From positions 310,001 to 374,000 of the forward strand of contig CATOSZ010000005.1 of the NCBI GenBank assembly GCA_951812805.1: a stretch of DNA of 64,000 nucleotides, read 5' to 3'. Position numbers and translations under genes: made by a program. Positions 1-9,327 of this stretch are shown here, piece after piece. Under the pieces are notes generated by a model that saw only the letters and a program-made list of their open reading frames with translations, did not search any database and had not been told where the DNA came from. Position 1 is the stretch's first letter. The number at the start of each line of letters is the position of its first letter. The stretch is from an uncultured Alphaproteobacteria bacterium (GTDB taxonomy: Bacteria > Pseudomonadota > Alphaproteobacteria > GCA-2731375).

Positions 1-608
1 GCGCGCAGCACCGCCTCGCCCTCGGCGACGAAGCCGTCATGGCCCTCGTTCAACAACCGCACCACCTGGCGCTTGGAGATCTTGATGCCGAGGTCGTCCA
101 AGAGCCGCGCCAAGCGCTCCGCGCTGGTCTGGCCGCCATGATAGAGCGCCAGCACGAAACGCCTGAGCGCCGGGCCGAAGTGGCCGCGCGTCCCCGCCGG
201 CAGCGGCGCCACGATCGTGGCCCCCTCGGGCGTCAGCCAGCGCTCGCGGCGTAACAGGACAGTGTTCGGCCGGCAGAGCAGGTCCTGAACCAGATAGTCT
301 TCATAGCCCTTGAAGCGCGAGCCCGCCGGCACGGCGGCCCGGACGATCCGCCTCTCGTCGATGGGAACCCGGCCCTTCTTGGCCCGCCGTCCCGCCTTCC
401 GCCCCGTCCGGCCCCGGGATACGGCCTGCTTGTCCATGCCGCTCGGCTTGATATCCGGTGGCCCGGAAAGGCCTTTGAGACGGCGGATCTCTTCGCGCAA
501 TGTCGCGTTCTCGGCACGCAGGGCCGCCTGCTCCTCAAGCAGCGTCAGAACCAGCGCCTTCAGGGCGGCGACATCAAGATCGTCGAGATCCGGAAGCGAT
601 TCGGCCAT
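1..608 (-). CDS. IS66-like DDE transposase, 3' end cut by window edge
   Basis: Reading leftward from an ATG at 608, the frame stays open to the window edge (about 202 codons), so this is the N-terminal part of a longer protein. Residues about 12-50 form a leucine-rich heptad region typical of IS66-type transposase N-termini. A basic Lys/Arg-rich stretch follows, then the conserved block FKGYEDYLVQDL and a segment reading ISKRQVVRLLNEG that matches the helix-turn-helix part of large IS66-related transposases. No terminal inverted repeat is visible before 608 that would fix the element end. The catalytic DDE part lies outside the window, so activity cannot be judged. The family call rests on remembered motif patterns; a related DDE family is possible. 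Confidence 0.65.
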   Translation of the reverse strand, partial: MAESLPDLDDLDVAALKALVLTLLEEQAALRAENATLREEIRRLKGLSGPPDIKPSGMDKQAVSRGRTGRKAGRRAKKGRVPIDERRIVRAAVPAGSRFKGYEDYLVQDLLCRPNTVLLRRERWLTPEGATIVAPLPAGTRGHFGPALRRFVLALYHGGQTSAERLARLLDDLGIKISKRQVVRLLNEGHDGFVAEGEAVLR

Positions 609-751
609 GACGGGATCGAATCACAGACCTCCCGCCGCGAACATCGATATCTGGTCACTTGACGCGGAAGCCTCACAAGATGTGGCCGTTGAGACTCACC
701 CCTATACCCAGGCCAGATCCCCCCGTCCCCAGGCCCGGCCTTTTGCCCCGG

Positions 752-2365
752 TTACACAAAATCCGCCAGCTCGTCACTGTCTGAATCAAAACCGCGGAAC
801 GTCACGACCGCCACGTTACCATCAAACTCGCCATCATTCGCCTTATAACTAAAACTATCTTCGAATACGAAATTCGGACCTGGTTGATACATATAACCAC
901 CATTGGACAACAATGTCAGCTCACCATGCTCGACGTCATCTAAGAGATTAACAACAAGGATGTCACGATTATGGTCAATATCATTCCGCAACACACCAAA
1001 TTCACGCACTGGATGATTGTGCACAAAGTATCCGGCGACAGTAAAGACATTATCGCTGGATATGGGCGCGACATTGATGGGGCGTATGGTCACTGCAGAA
1101 CTATGACTCAGCCCCCCTTCTTCCTGAATCTCATATCCGAATATCTCATCGTATGTAAAAAATTCCGGCGCCGTAAAAACAAAACTACCATCTGGTTCCC
1201 AGATCAACGTCCCCACATCGGGCGGCGAAATATTTACCACTTCGAGAGGATCCCCCTCAACATCCCTATCGTTCTCTAGCACGCCGTTCTCTGCGTCGAC
1301 TACCAAACTTTGCCCTGGCGCTACCGCGTAGCTATCCCGCTCCATAATTGGTTGATAGTTGAATGTCACCGTGGTCGTGTTACCCATGACAAAGCCATCA
1401 CTCAGCTTGTATGTGAAGGATACCGGCACCGTGGGGCTGGGTGGCGGAGTAAAAGTCAGATTGCTCCCCGCTGCGCCCAATGTACCCGTCGTAGGTGGTG
1501 ACACGACAATAACTTCAAGATTATCCCTATCAGGATCGACATCGTTACCTTGTACATGATGAGTGCGAGGTCGATCGTGCGGAATCGAAAAATGATCGGG
1601 ATTTGCGATTGGAGCTGAGTTCGGCAACGGAATTGACCGGCTCATTGTCCAGCTGCCGTGGAGCTCTAAACTCACGCCGTCGCGCGTCTCTGACTCGAAG
1701 ACGGTGCCGCTCGCTGTTTTCGTCGATTCGTCGAGCGCGCCAGACACTTGAAGAGCGTCAAACAAAATGCCTGACATGACACCTTGGGAGTCTACGGAAA
1801 CAGGCCCCATCTCTATAATATTCTCGCCGTCAATCGTCGTATCTACGACGGCAAAACCACTCCCCAACGCTGAGAGGAATAACGAAATCGTCCCTTCAAC
1901 CGTGGAGAATAATGTTCCATCGATAAAGATTTCCATTTCAAGCGGCCCTGAGTAAAGACCCGCCGACAGGCTATGCGATCCTTCTCTCGGCCACTCGGAA
2001 GCCCGAAAAGTGGAAGATTGACCCGATCGTTCGACCGCTCCTACTATCGTGAAGGCATTGAACTGCCCGGACAATCGTTGAAAAACACCATCGGGCGAAT
2101 CGTGAAAAAAAGTACCGTCGCTTGTAACTGGCACATCCTCGTATACCATGCCTTCGCCTTGAAAGTTATGATTCCATACCGCAACGGTCATATTACCGCT
2201 GGGCGGAAGAATTGCGGCAATCGACATAGATGACGATACACTATCCATATTCTGAAAAAACATCCCTGCAATATCTTCCTGAGCAGCAAGCGCGAAGGAC
2301 GGGGTCGCGACCGCCAGAAAGGTCATGGCCAGAATCAAATTTTCTAGTCTTTCAAAATGTCTCAT
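752..2365 (-). CDS. secreted protein with tandem Ig-like (VCBS/cadherin-like) repeats
   Basis: A 537-residue protein. I start it at the ATG at 2365 because this puts a hydrophobic signal peptide (residues about 9-27, ending FALAAQ) at the N-terminus. Residues 28-250 are an unrecognised beta-rich domain. Residues about 251-530 hold three tandem Ig-like repeats of the type found in bacterial adhesins. Each begins near a PIANPD, MERDSYAV or SSDNVFTV segment and contains a GxL-type strand, an 'N D' or 'GDPLEV' turn and a FTYK/FGYE/FSYK strand. Such repeats often bind calcium and space domains on the cell surface. No transmembrane anchor, sortase signal or RTX repeats are visible, and the acidic C-terminus DSDSDELADFV might act as a type I secretion tail, which is speculative. 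GC is clearly lower than in the metabolic genes further right, suggesting acquisition by transfer. The function is unknown beyond probable surface or secreted location. Confidence 0.75.
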   Translation of the reverse strand: MRHFERLENLILAMTFLAVATPSFALAAQEDIAGMFFQNMDSVSSSMSIAAILPPSGNMTVAVWNHNFQGEGMVYEDVPVTSDGTFFHDSPDGVFQRLSGQFNAFTIVGAVERSGQSSTFRASEWPREGSHSLSAGLYSGPLEMEIFIDGTLFSTVEGTISLFLSALGSGFAVVDTTIDGENIIEMGPVSVDSQGVMSGILFDALQVSGALDESTKTASGTVFESETRDGVSLELHGSWTMSRSIPLPNSAPIANPDHFSIPHDRPRTHHVQGNDVDPDRDNLEVIVVSPPTTGTLGAAGSNLTFTPPPSPTVPVSFTYKLSDGFVMGNTTTVTFNYQPIMERDSYAVAPGQSLVVDAENGVLENDRDVEGDPLEVVNISPPDVGTLIWEPDGSFVFTAPEFFTYDEIFGYEIQEEGGLSHSSAVTIRPINVAPISSDNVFTVAGYFVHNHPVREFGVLRNDIDHNRDILVVNLLDDVEHGELTLLSNGGYMYQPGPNFVFEDSFSYKANDGEFDGNVAVVTFRGFDSDSDELADFV

Positions 2366-2991
2366 CGACCGGCAATCTCGCAGATAATTACGGGGAAAAT
2401 TCAATAGGCCTCAGCGTCGTTGAGAAGACGTCGACCGCAAACAGGACCAAAGACCAACAGCGCAAGCCGGCCCTCAAAGGTCTCCTCCTCCCAACAGCGA
2501 CAAGACATGATCAACCGCACAGATACATATGAGAGAATTTAGTTAAGACGGAACCCCATCCCCTTTTCTCATCAAGGCACGATTCCGCAAGCACCGATCT
2601 CCGCTGCCGATCTTAGCACGGATAGCATTAGCTGTGGAGACCAAAAAGATTGCTCTCACTGCCGATAATTTGGATAATGGGGACGCTGTAGTCGAGACTC
2701 CCATGAGGTCAACGCAAGTTGCACTCATGGATCCAATACGGGAGATTGTCGGCTCATTGATTCAAGTTCCGACAGGTCTGGACATAGGCTCGCTCTCTCA
2801 ACACCGCCTGGATGAAGCACCCGGCCAATCTAATGACATCGAGGGTGTGGTGCTGTTAGCGAATTTTCTGGAGTTCTAAGTCTCGACAGACGTAGGCGAA
2901 GGCCAAAGTACATTAGGATTGACATAAATCGGGTTGGCTGCCTCTTTTCTGCGCCATGATGTTGTGGTTTTATGGCGCTGGAGCGCGAGAT
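2366..2991. other. gene-poor stretch between secreted protein and dead IS630
   Basis: About 600 bases of moderately AT-rich sequence. A GTG-started 81-codon frame on the plus strand (2634-2879) and a 61-codon frame on the minus strand (2543-2728) overlap here. Neither has a convincing ribosome site or a recognisable motif. I see nothing I can name, and the lower GC matches the adjacent acquired gene. Confidence 0.5.
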
Positions 2992-3954
2992 ATGGAGTAC
3001 GGATACCCGTTGGATCTTCGCAAACGGATTGTCGCGGAAGCCGAGGCGACGGGTTCGGCCCGCGCAGCAGCACGGCGATATGGGGCGAGCCCATCGTGTG
3101 GGATCACACTGGTCGCGCAATGGCGGAAGACGGAGAGCCTGGAGCCTGGGCAGTTTGGCGGCCAAAAGAAGCGGAAGCTGGCGGACGACGAAGGCTGGCT
3201 GCACGACGTGATGACGGCGGAACCGGATATCACGCTGGCCGAGCTGCGTTCTCGGCTGGCTGAAATGGGCATCGAGATCTTCCGGCAAAGCATCGACGAC
3301 ACGCTGCATGCGTTGGGTTACCGCTATAAAGAAGGACCACGCACGCGGCGGAACAAGAACGCGCCGACGTGGCGGGGAAGCGCGTTCATTGGCGCAATTG
3401 GCAGCATTGCACCGCCGTTGACAGCTGTGGCCGGAGCGGTTCGTCTTTGTCGATGAAACCGAGGCCAAGACGAACATGGCCCGGCTTCGAGGGCGCAGCA
3501 TCGAAGGCACGCGGCTCAAGGCCGCCGTCCCCTGTGGACGCTGTAAGACCACAACACTCGTCGCCGGATCGCGCAGCACGGGCCTGACCGCCCGCCCGGT
3601 GCTCGATGGGGCCGTGAACGGTCCCACCTTCGAAGGCCGATGTCGAGCAGATGTTGGCCCCGAGCCTGTGCCCGGGCGACGTCGCCATCATGGGCAACCT
3701 ATCGAGCCATAAGGTCCACGGCGTCCACCAGGCGATCAAGGCCAAGAAGGCTTTCTTGCTGTACCTGCCGCCCTATTCTCCCGATCTCAATACCAGCGAG
3801 AGGACCTTCTCAAAGCTGAAGGCCTTGCTTCGAAAAGTCGCCGCCAGAACGCGTGAGGAACTCGAACGTGGAATCGCCAACGCCATGGATCTGTTCTCGC
3901 CTCAAGAATGCCTGAACGTCACCAAGCACGCTGGATATGATCGATATCAGTCCT
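2992..3954 (+). pseudogene. IS630-family transposase, frameshifted and active-site-dead
   Basis: The reading starts at ATG 2992 with the IS630 N-terminal helix-turn-helix (YPLDLRKRIVAEAEATG, then ARRYG). It runs in frame to about 3340, then shifts frame at least twice: blocks around 3476-3640 continue in one frame and 3651-3956 in another. The last block has the family signature YLPPYSPDLN and the catalytic Glu region (SERTFSKLK). The second catalytic Asp, normally in a DNLSSH motif, reads GNLSSH here. The gene is therefore broken by both frameshifts and loss of a catalytic residue, and the copy cannot move itself. No clean inverted repeats were found at its borders. Confidence 0.85.
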
Positions 3955-3959
3955 GACAT

Positions 3960-4388
3960 GCTCTAGGCTTTATGGCGCGGGAGCCGCTGTCGGCTACGAC
4001 GGGTTCAATATGAATGCCGAGGCTCTTGCAGTAGGCTGACGGCAGATTCCTGGGAAGCGAGAGCGCTTTCGCCTTCCTCATCGGCGAAGGTCCCGCAGAA
4101 CGCGACGTCCGAGCGGTCGTCAATAGCAGAATGGAGAAACGCCCAACCGACGTCCCGGGAGTTGGATTGGCCGGTGCGATGGGCTGCACGCTCGAAACCG
4201 CGCACGGGCCCCAGGAGGAGCCGATCATCACGTCCAGTGCCGTAACGCTCTGACGCGGCCTGCCGATGGGACCTGGAGCGCAGTACCCAAACAACCCAGC
4301 ATCGACAAAGGATCGGTTGTTTCGGCCCGTCTAACCCGGATCGTCCGGCTTGCCGAGCCACCTGGACCCAATTCGGGCCCACTGCCAA
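3960..4388 (-). pseudogene. integrase-core (IS481/IS3-like) transposase fragment, frameshifted
   Basis: On the minus strand two overlapping frames together give a recognisable integrase-core piece. One frame reads AFLHSAIDDRSDVAFCGTFADEEGES, which matches the 'IDD.SR.AF...DEK..S' core strand around the first catalytic Asp. The other continues with SLGIHIEPVVADSGS, the degenerate form of the 'V.TDNGS.Y' strand around the second Asp, where TDNG has decayed to ADSG. The shift between frames and the missing N- and C-termini show a dead remnant. It abuts the IS630 remnant, so this stretch is a graveyard of insertion sequences. Confidence 0.65.
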
Positions 4389-4520
4389 ACATTCAACTCA
4401 TATTGCCTCGTAATGACATGATTTCCAACCGCGAAGCAGTTGGAACCATAGGCTTCACATATTATCGTCCTTGTGAATCATCAATGTCCATTGGTCTTAG
4501 GCCGTTACGCCTATCGCCAG

Positions 4521-4889
4521 CTACTGGCTCGACGGCAGCAATCGAATATGTTGCACTTTCACAAAACGATTTGCACTGTCGACGCATTCATCTTCATCAA
4601 TTATCTCGATGACGATCAAGCGATTCAATGCGGTTGCCATAAGAAGAATGGCATACATTTCTTTGAAGTCATTGTTGTTTTCTGTTTTGTCGATTCCGAA
4701 AATCGTAGGTTGGCTGCATGTTGTCGGGAATGACACCTGTTCGCCATTCTTCAATGCGGTAACACGTATATATTCGGGACCCCCAACCCAAATTTCCTCC
4801 ACCTCAAGGTTTCGAACAACCCCAGCTGACGCCGCTTCCGACAAGAAAAGCGCCAACGCAATCGTCAAAATGTGAAATCCCACTCTCAT
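4521..4889 (-). CDS. small secreted protein, unknown function
   Basis: A 122-residue protein. The start at 4889 gives a clear signal peptide (MRVGFHILTIALALFLSEAASA), and an AGAGGTAGGG-like ribosome site lies just upstream. The mature part is a short beta-rich domain with only two cysteines, in TTCSQ and DECVDS. They are placed so that one disulfide across the periplasmic domain is likely. A segment FKEMYAILLMATALNRLIVIEI resembles a widespread class of uncharacterised 100-140 residue exported proteins with a MYA.LL..A...K hallmark. The neighbours are IS remnants, and GC is much lower than in the rest of the window, so it probably arrived by horizontal transfer. No function can be given. Confidence 0.65.
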   Translation of the reverse strand: MRVGFHILTIALALFLSEAASAGVVRNLEVEEIWVGGPEYIRVTALKNGEQVSFPTTCSQPTIFGIDKTENNNDFKEMYAILLMATALNRLIVIEIIDEDECVDSANRFVKVQHIRLLPSSQ

Positions 4890-5765
4890 GATTGACCCTA
4901 CCTCTATGTCAAACCCATGCGCCACCAATATACATTACCTTGAAATATAGGCTAGCAATTTATATTCAGAATGTCAATTCACTATTCCACAACACCTTCC
5001 ATGCATCGGTTCCTGGTCCGTGTCTGTTCCGACACGAGAGGCCAGAAATTGCGCAAAGGTACTCTCTAGCCAATGCTGCCATTATTACATATATCAATAT
5101 AAATACATATTTATTCTTTATAGTTGCTGCCTCGGCTAACGGCGACCAACCGGAGCGGGGTCAATCTTTTCAACTGGATGTCCCGGATACCTTAGGTGAC
5201 ATAATCCAAAGAAAAAATGTAGCAGTACGGAGGCGATGGGTGGCGAGTAAGACGGATTGCCGAGGTGGTCAGCGAGGACGGGAACGGATCCGGGTTTTAC
5301 GGCAGCCGAGGCCACTCTGATTTCGGAAGCGCCCGAGCCGAGCAACGTCTCATTGGAGACCGTCGACCTGCCCTCGTGGACATAGCGGGTGCCAAGCCCT
5401 TCGGCGTCTGCCCCTCTTCGCATACGCGGCGCACGGTCTCGGTGCGACTATGCCGGATCAGGGGCACATTCTTGAGGATGTCCCTTCGGCCTCTCCGTGG
5501 AAACTTCCGATGCGCCAATCAACGGTTTCCTCGGTCCGGGCCGAGTGGACAACCTATTGAGAGATCATAGCTAGCCCGCATCCCTTGACATGCCGCCCCG
5601 CACAACCGAGCGCGCCAGCTGCAGTCACCGCCACCTCATCCTCCATTCTTGCAACGCCACAAGTCATGACCTTTGCAAAACTTGTGATTGCCACATTGCA
5701 GAGGAGGTCGCCGACAGAACAGAGTACGCGTGACACCACCCGGCCTTCACCAAATCGATGGTGAC
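4890..5765. other. gene-poor stretch, AT-rich then GC-rich
   Basis: Positions 4930-5130 are strikingly AT-rich for this genome; 5250-5765 return to high GC. Short open frames exist on both strands (for example 5265-5570 plus, 5297-5518 minus, 5554-5739 minus), but none has a ribosome site plus a recognisable domain. The sharp composition change near 5.2 kb is probably the border between the acquired segment on the left and the core genome on the right. Confidence 0.5.
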
Positions 5766-7418
5766 CTATTCGGCGGCGACCGCTTCCCCGCCGCCCATCT
5801 CGAACCCTTCATAGCCCTTGGCGGCGATCTCGTCACAGGTCCGCTTGAAGCGATCGAAGCCGCCGACATAGGGCATGAACACCCGCGGCTTGCCCGGGAT
5901 GTTGGCGCCGACGTACCAGGAATTGGCCAGCGGATAGAGCGTCCGGTTGGCGACCTCGTTGTTGTGCTCGACCCAGGCGTCCTCGGCCTGCTGGGTGACT
6001 TCGAAGCGGGAATGGCCGTGCTCGCGCATGTGGGTGAGGCAGTCGACGATCCAGTCCGTGTGTTGCTCGGCGCCGAGGATCATCTGCGCCTTGACCGAGG
6101 GGCTCTGCGGTCCGGTGATCATGAACAGGTTCGGGAAGCCCGCCATCGCCAGGCCGAGATAGCAGCGCGGGCCGCCCTCCCACTTCTCCTGGATGGTGAG
6201 GCCGCGGCCGTTCGACATCTCGATGTCGCGCAAGGCCCCGGTCATGGCGTCGAAGCCGGTAGCGAAGACCAGGGCGTCGAGCTCGTATTCGCTGCCGTCG
6301 GCGAGCCGTAGGCCTTTGGCCGTGATCTCCTCGATCGGCGCCTTGCGGACGTCGACCAGGTCGACGGTCTCGCGGTTGTAGGTCTCGAAATAGCCGGTAT
6401 CGAGGATCAGCCGCTTGGTGCCGATCGGGTGGTCGTAGGGGGTCAGCTTCTCCGCCGTCTCCGGGTCCTTGACGGTCTCGCGGATCTTCTGACGCACGAA
6501 CTCGCAGGCGGTCTCGTTCGCCTCCCGGCTCGTGAACAGGTCGTTGTAGGTATAGAGAAAGCTGATGGAGCCGCCTTCCGCCCACTTGCTTTCATAGGCG
6601 GCCTCGCGCTCCTCCGCGCTGACCTCCAGCGCCGATTGGCTGGGCGGCGGATATCCGGCAATGCCGAAGGGGGTGTCATAGGCGGCCTGGCGGCGATCGT
6701 CGTATTCGGCCTTGTGGCGTGCCTCCGTCGTCTTGTCCATGGGCGCGTTGCGCGCCGGCAGGCTGAACTGCGGGGTGCGCTGGAAGACCGTGAGGTGCGC
6801 GGCCTGGGCGGCGATGATCGGGATCGACTGCACACCGGACGAGCCGGTACCGATGCTGCCGACCCTGAGGCCGGAGAAGTCGACCCCCTCATGCGGCCAG
6901 AGGCCGGTGTGGTACCACTTGCCCTCGAAATTCTCGAGGCCCTTGACGTCGGGCACCCGCGGGGTCGAGAGGTTGCCCGTCGCCATGACGCAGAAACGGG
7001 CCCGGTGGCTTTCCCCGCGTTCGGTCCCGATCACCCATTGCCGGGCCGCCTCGTCGAAATGGGCTGAAGTCACCCGGGTCTCGAAAACCACATCGCGGCG
7101 CAGGTCGTGGCGGTCGGCGACGTGATTCACATAGCGCAGGATCTCCGGCTGGGTACCGTAGCGTTCCGGCCATTCCCATTCCTGCTGCAGGTCGGAATCG
7201 AAAGAATAGGAATACTCCAGGCTTTCGACGTCGCAACGGCAACCCGGATAGCGATTCCAGTACCAGGTACCACCGACCCCGTCGCCGGCTTCCAGGACCT
7301 TGACGCTGAGGCCCATGGCGCGAATTCGGTGCAGGGCATAAAGGCCGCTGACCCCCGCGCCGATAATGACGACGTCGAGGTCGAGGTTGCTCTGCTGAGG
7401 TGCGGTGGCGTCGGACAT
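5766..7418 (-). CDS. flavin monooxygenase, Baeyer-Villiger type
   Basis: A 550-residue class B flavoprotein monooxygenase, of the group that uses FAD, NADPH and O2 to insert oxygen next to a ketone. The start at 7418 is preceded by a CTGGAG ribosome site; an upstream in-frame ATG at 7442 lacks one. The FAD-binding GAGVSG lies at residues 20-25. The aromatic/YPGCRCD block lies at 51-63. The Baeyer-Villiger fingerprint FEGKWYHTGLWP lies at 164-175, and the NADPH-binding GTGSSG at 190-195. The C-terminal ATGFD motif is also present. The length is normal for cyclohexanone/phenylacetone-type enzymes. It stands alone on the minus strand, with no esterase or alcohol dehydrogenase beside it to suggest a substrate. 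The family is certain; the ketone is unknown. Confidence 0.92.
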   Translation of the reverse strand: MSDATAPQQSNLDLDVVIIGAGVSGLYALHRIRAMGLSVKVLEAGDGVGGTWYWNRYPGCRCDVESLEYSYSFDSDLQQEWEWPERYGTQPEILRYVNHVADRHDLRRDVVFETRVTSAHFDEAARQWVIGTERGESHRARFCVMATGNLSTPRVPDVKGLENFEGKWYHTGLWPHEGVDFSGLRVGSIGTGSSGVQSIPIIAAQAAHLTVFQRTPQFSLPARNAPMDKTTEARHKAEYDDRRQAAYDTPFGIAGYPPPSQSALEVSAEEREAAYESKWAEGGSISFLYTYNDLFTSREANETACEFVRQKIRETVKDPETAEKLTPYDHPIGTKRLILDTGYFETYNRETVDLVDVRKAPIEEITAKGLRLADGSEYELDALVFATGFDAMTGALRDIEMSNGRGLTIQEKWEGGPRCYLGLAMAGFPNLFMITGPQSPSVKAQMILGAEQHTDWIVDCLTHMREHGHSRFEVTQQAEDAWVEHNNEVANRTLYPLANSWYVGANIPGKPRVFMPYVGGFDRFKRTCDEIAAKGYEGFEMGGGEAVAAE

Positions 7419-7535
7419 GGATATCACTCCAGAGGATGGCATGCCGCGCCCGAGCTGATCGGCGCGGCAAAGGCGGGATCGACCGATAGGTGTCTAGGCA
7501 ACAATATCTCCGAATCCCCCGCGCGCGGTCAAATC

Positions 7536-9305
7536 CTACGATTCGCCCGCGTCGTTCGGACCAGCCCGCGGCAGGAGTATTTCGACGGTGGTCCCCTCCC
7601 CCTCCGTGCTGTCGAGCACGACGTGGCCGCCCGACTGCTTGGCGAAGCCGTAGACCATGGAGAGGCCCAGGCCGCTGCCGGCGCCGACCTCCTTCGTCGT
7701 GTAGAACGGTTCGAACGCGTGGCTGAGGTCGTGCGCGCTCATGCCGCTGCCATCGTCGATGACGGCGAGACTGACGTAGTCGCCCGGGCGCATCTCCACC
7801 TCCCCGTCGAGTTCATCGTCATCCAGACGACGATTGTGGCAGCGCAGGGTCAGCGTTCCACCGGCCGGCATGGCGTCGCGGGCGTTGATCGCCAGATTGA
7901 GCAGGGCGCTCTCCACCTGGCCCGGATCGGCGACGGTGGGCCAGAGATCAGCGGTCACCTCGATCTCCACACGAACGGTGTCGCCCAAGGTACGGGTCAA
8001 CAGATCCGTCATGCCATGCACCAGGGCCGCGAGGTCGAAGGCCCGTGGGCTCAATGGTTGCCTGCGAGAGAAGGCCAGCAGGCGCTGCGTCAACTCCGCG
8101 CCTCGCCGTCCCGCGCGCAATATCGCGGCGACCCGCTCGTCGCCCTCGTCGGCGCGCGCCAGCATCTCGGCATTACCCAACACGACGGCCAGCAGATTGT
8201 TGAAGTCGTGCGCGACGCCACCGGTCAGTCGGCCGACGAGCTCCACGTTCTGCGCCCGGCGCAACCCAGCCTCGGCCCGGCGCTGTTCGCTGACGTCGGT
8301 GGTAATCCCGCCGATCGCTTCGACGGCCCCCATGCCGTCGACGATGGGATAGCGCACGGTGCGCAGACTTCGCACCTCTTCGTCGTCGCCGGTGACCGTG
8401 TGTTCGCTTTCCAACGGCCGGGCGGTGGCGAGAACCTCCTCGTCGTCGCGCCGCTCGTGCTCGATCTCCGTCGCGGGCAGAATGTCGGCCAACGCACGGC
8501 CGATGACGTCCGCCTCGCGCCGACCGTACCGATCTTCCCAAGCCTGGTTGACGAGGAGGAACCGGCCCGCCGTATCCCGCAGGAAGATCTCCGCCGGCGA
8601 GGCGGCGATCAACGTGCGAAAGCGCAACTCCGCCCGGCGCAATTCCTCGCCACGCTCGCGCACCCGCGCCTCCAGGGTCCGGCTCAGCAGGTCGAGCTGG
8701 CGGCGCTCCAGAAACAGAATGGCGATCACGCCGAAGCCGAGCAGCAGGGCGATGATCAGAAAGACGAGAAGGGTGCGATGCAATTCCTCATGCTTGTCGT
8801 GCATGCGACCGCGCAAGGCGGCCTGCCGCATGACCGATTCCATCGTCACGGCATGGACCGGCTCGATGAGCCCGCGCAGGGCATGCTTCACCGCCCCGAT
8901 CGACGCCGTATCATGCGACTCCAACCCGGCGACCGTCGCTTCAAGATCATCAAGAACGCGCCTTAAGTTTGCGATCAGCGCCTCGGCGCCGGGGAGCCCG
9001 AGGTAATAGCGGCCGGTCTGGCCGGTGGAATTGGTATCCACCCGACTCCAAAGAACATTGAACCGATCCGACAGAACGTCGTGGTCCACCCTCGGATCGC
9101 CCTCGGCGAAACGATCGAGATAATCGATCAGGATCAACAGCTCGTAGTCGACCTGAAAGGCCAGGCCGGTCAGGTTTTCGCGGAAATGGTTCCGTGCGCG
9201 GTCTTGCTCTTGCGTCAAAACGTTGATCGAAACGAACGCGCCCGCCGAAAAGACAGCGATGGCCACCAACAACAGCCGGTTCAGATTTCTCAGGAGCCGG
9301 GACAT
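7536..9305 (-). CDS. membrane sensor histidine kinase with PAS domain
   Basis: A 589-residue sensor kinase. TM1 is at residues about 10-29 and a helical periplasmic sensing region at 30-178. TM2 is at about 179-199, followed by a short coiled coil and a PAS domain at about 228-345. The histidine-containing helix has the phospho-acceptor His366 in GVAHDFNN. The ATPase domain carries the N-box NLAINARDAMP, the G1 box DDGSGM and the G2 box GSGLGLS. This AHDFNN class usually signals to a response regulator or a fused receiver. The protein ends at the ATPase domain and no regulator is adjacent, so it is an orphan in this window. It begins 22 bases after the molybdopterin-domain-like gene and is almost surely co-transcribed with it. 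The stimulus is unknown. Confidence 0.92.
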   Translation of the reverse strand: MSRLLRNLNRLLLVAIAVFSAGAFVSINVLTQEQDRARNHFRENLTGLAFQVDYELLILIDYLDRFAEGDPRVDHDVLSDRFNVLWSRVDTNSTGQTGRYYLGLPGAEALIANLRRVLDDLEATVAGLESHDTASIGAVKHALRGLIEPVHAVTMESVMRQAALRGRMHDKHEELHRTLLVFLIIALLLGFGVIAILFLERRQLDLLSRTLEARVRERGEELRRAELRFRTLIAASPAEIFLRDTAGRFLLVNQAWEDRYGRREADVIGRALADILPATEIEHERRDDEEVLATARPLESEHTVTGDDEEVRSLRTVRYPIVDGMGAVEAIGGITTDVSEQRRAEAGLRRAQNVELVGRLTGGVAHDFNNLLAVVLGNAEMLARADEGDERVAAILRAGRRGAELTQRLLAFSRRQPLSPRAFDLAALVHGMTDLLTRTLGDTVRVEIEVTADLWPTVADPGQVESALLNLAINARDAMPAGGTLTLRCHNRRLDDDELDGEVEMRPGDYVSLAVIDDGSGMSAHDLSHAFEPFYTTKEVGAGSGLGLSMVYGFAKQSGGHVVLDSTEGEGTTVEILLPRAGPNDAGES

Positions 9306-9327
9306 GATACCGCCGTCGCCCGCGCCA

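Noticed and set aside
2543-2879. Short frames on both strands with a vague resemblance to an integrase segment (RNRALM)
   Set aside because: The match is a few residues only, with no catalytic residues or ribosome site.
5554-5739. 61-codon minus-strand frame after the monooxygenase gene
   Set aside because: It is short and GTG-started, with no ribosome site or family match. It could be a decayed gene but cannot be supported.
7107-8966. 619-codon plus-strand frame across the kinase and monooxygenase genes
   Set aside because: It has no recognisable domain and crosses two well-supported minus-strand genes and their gap.
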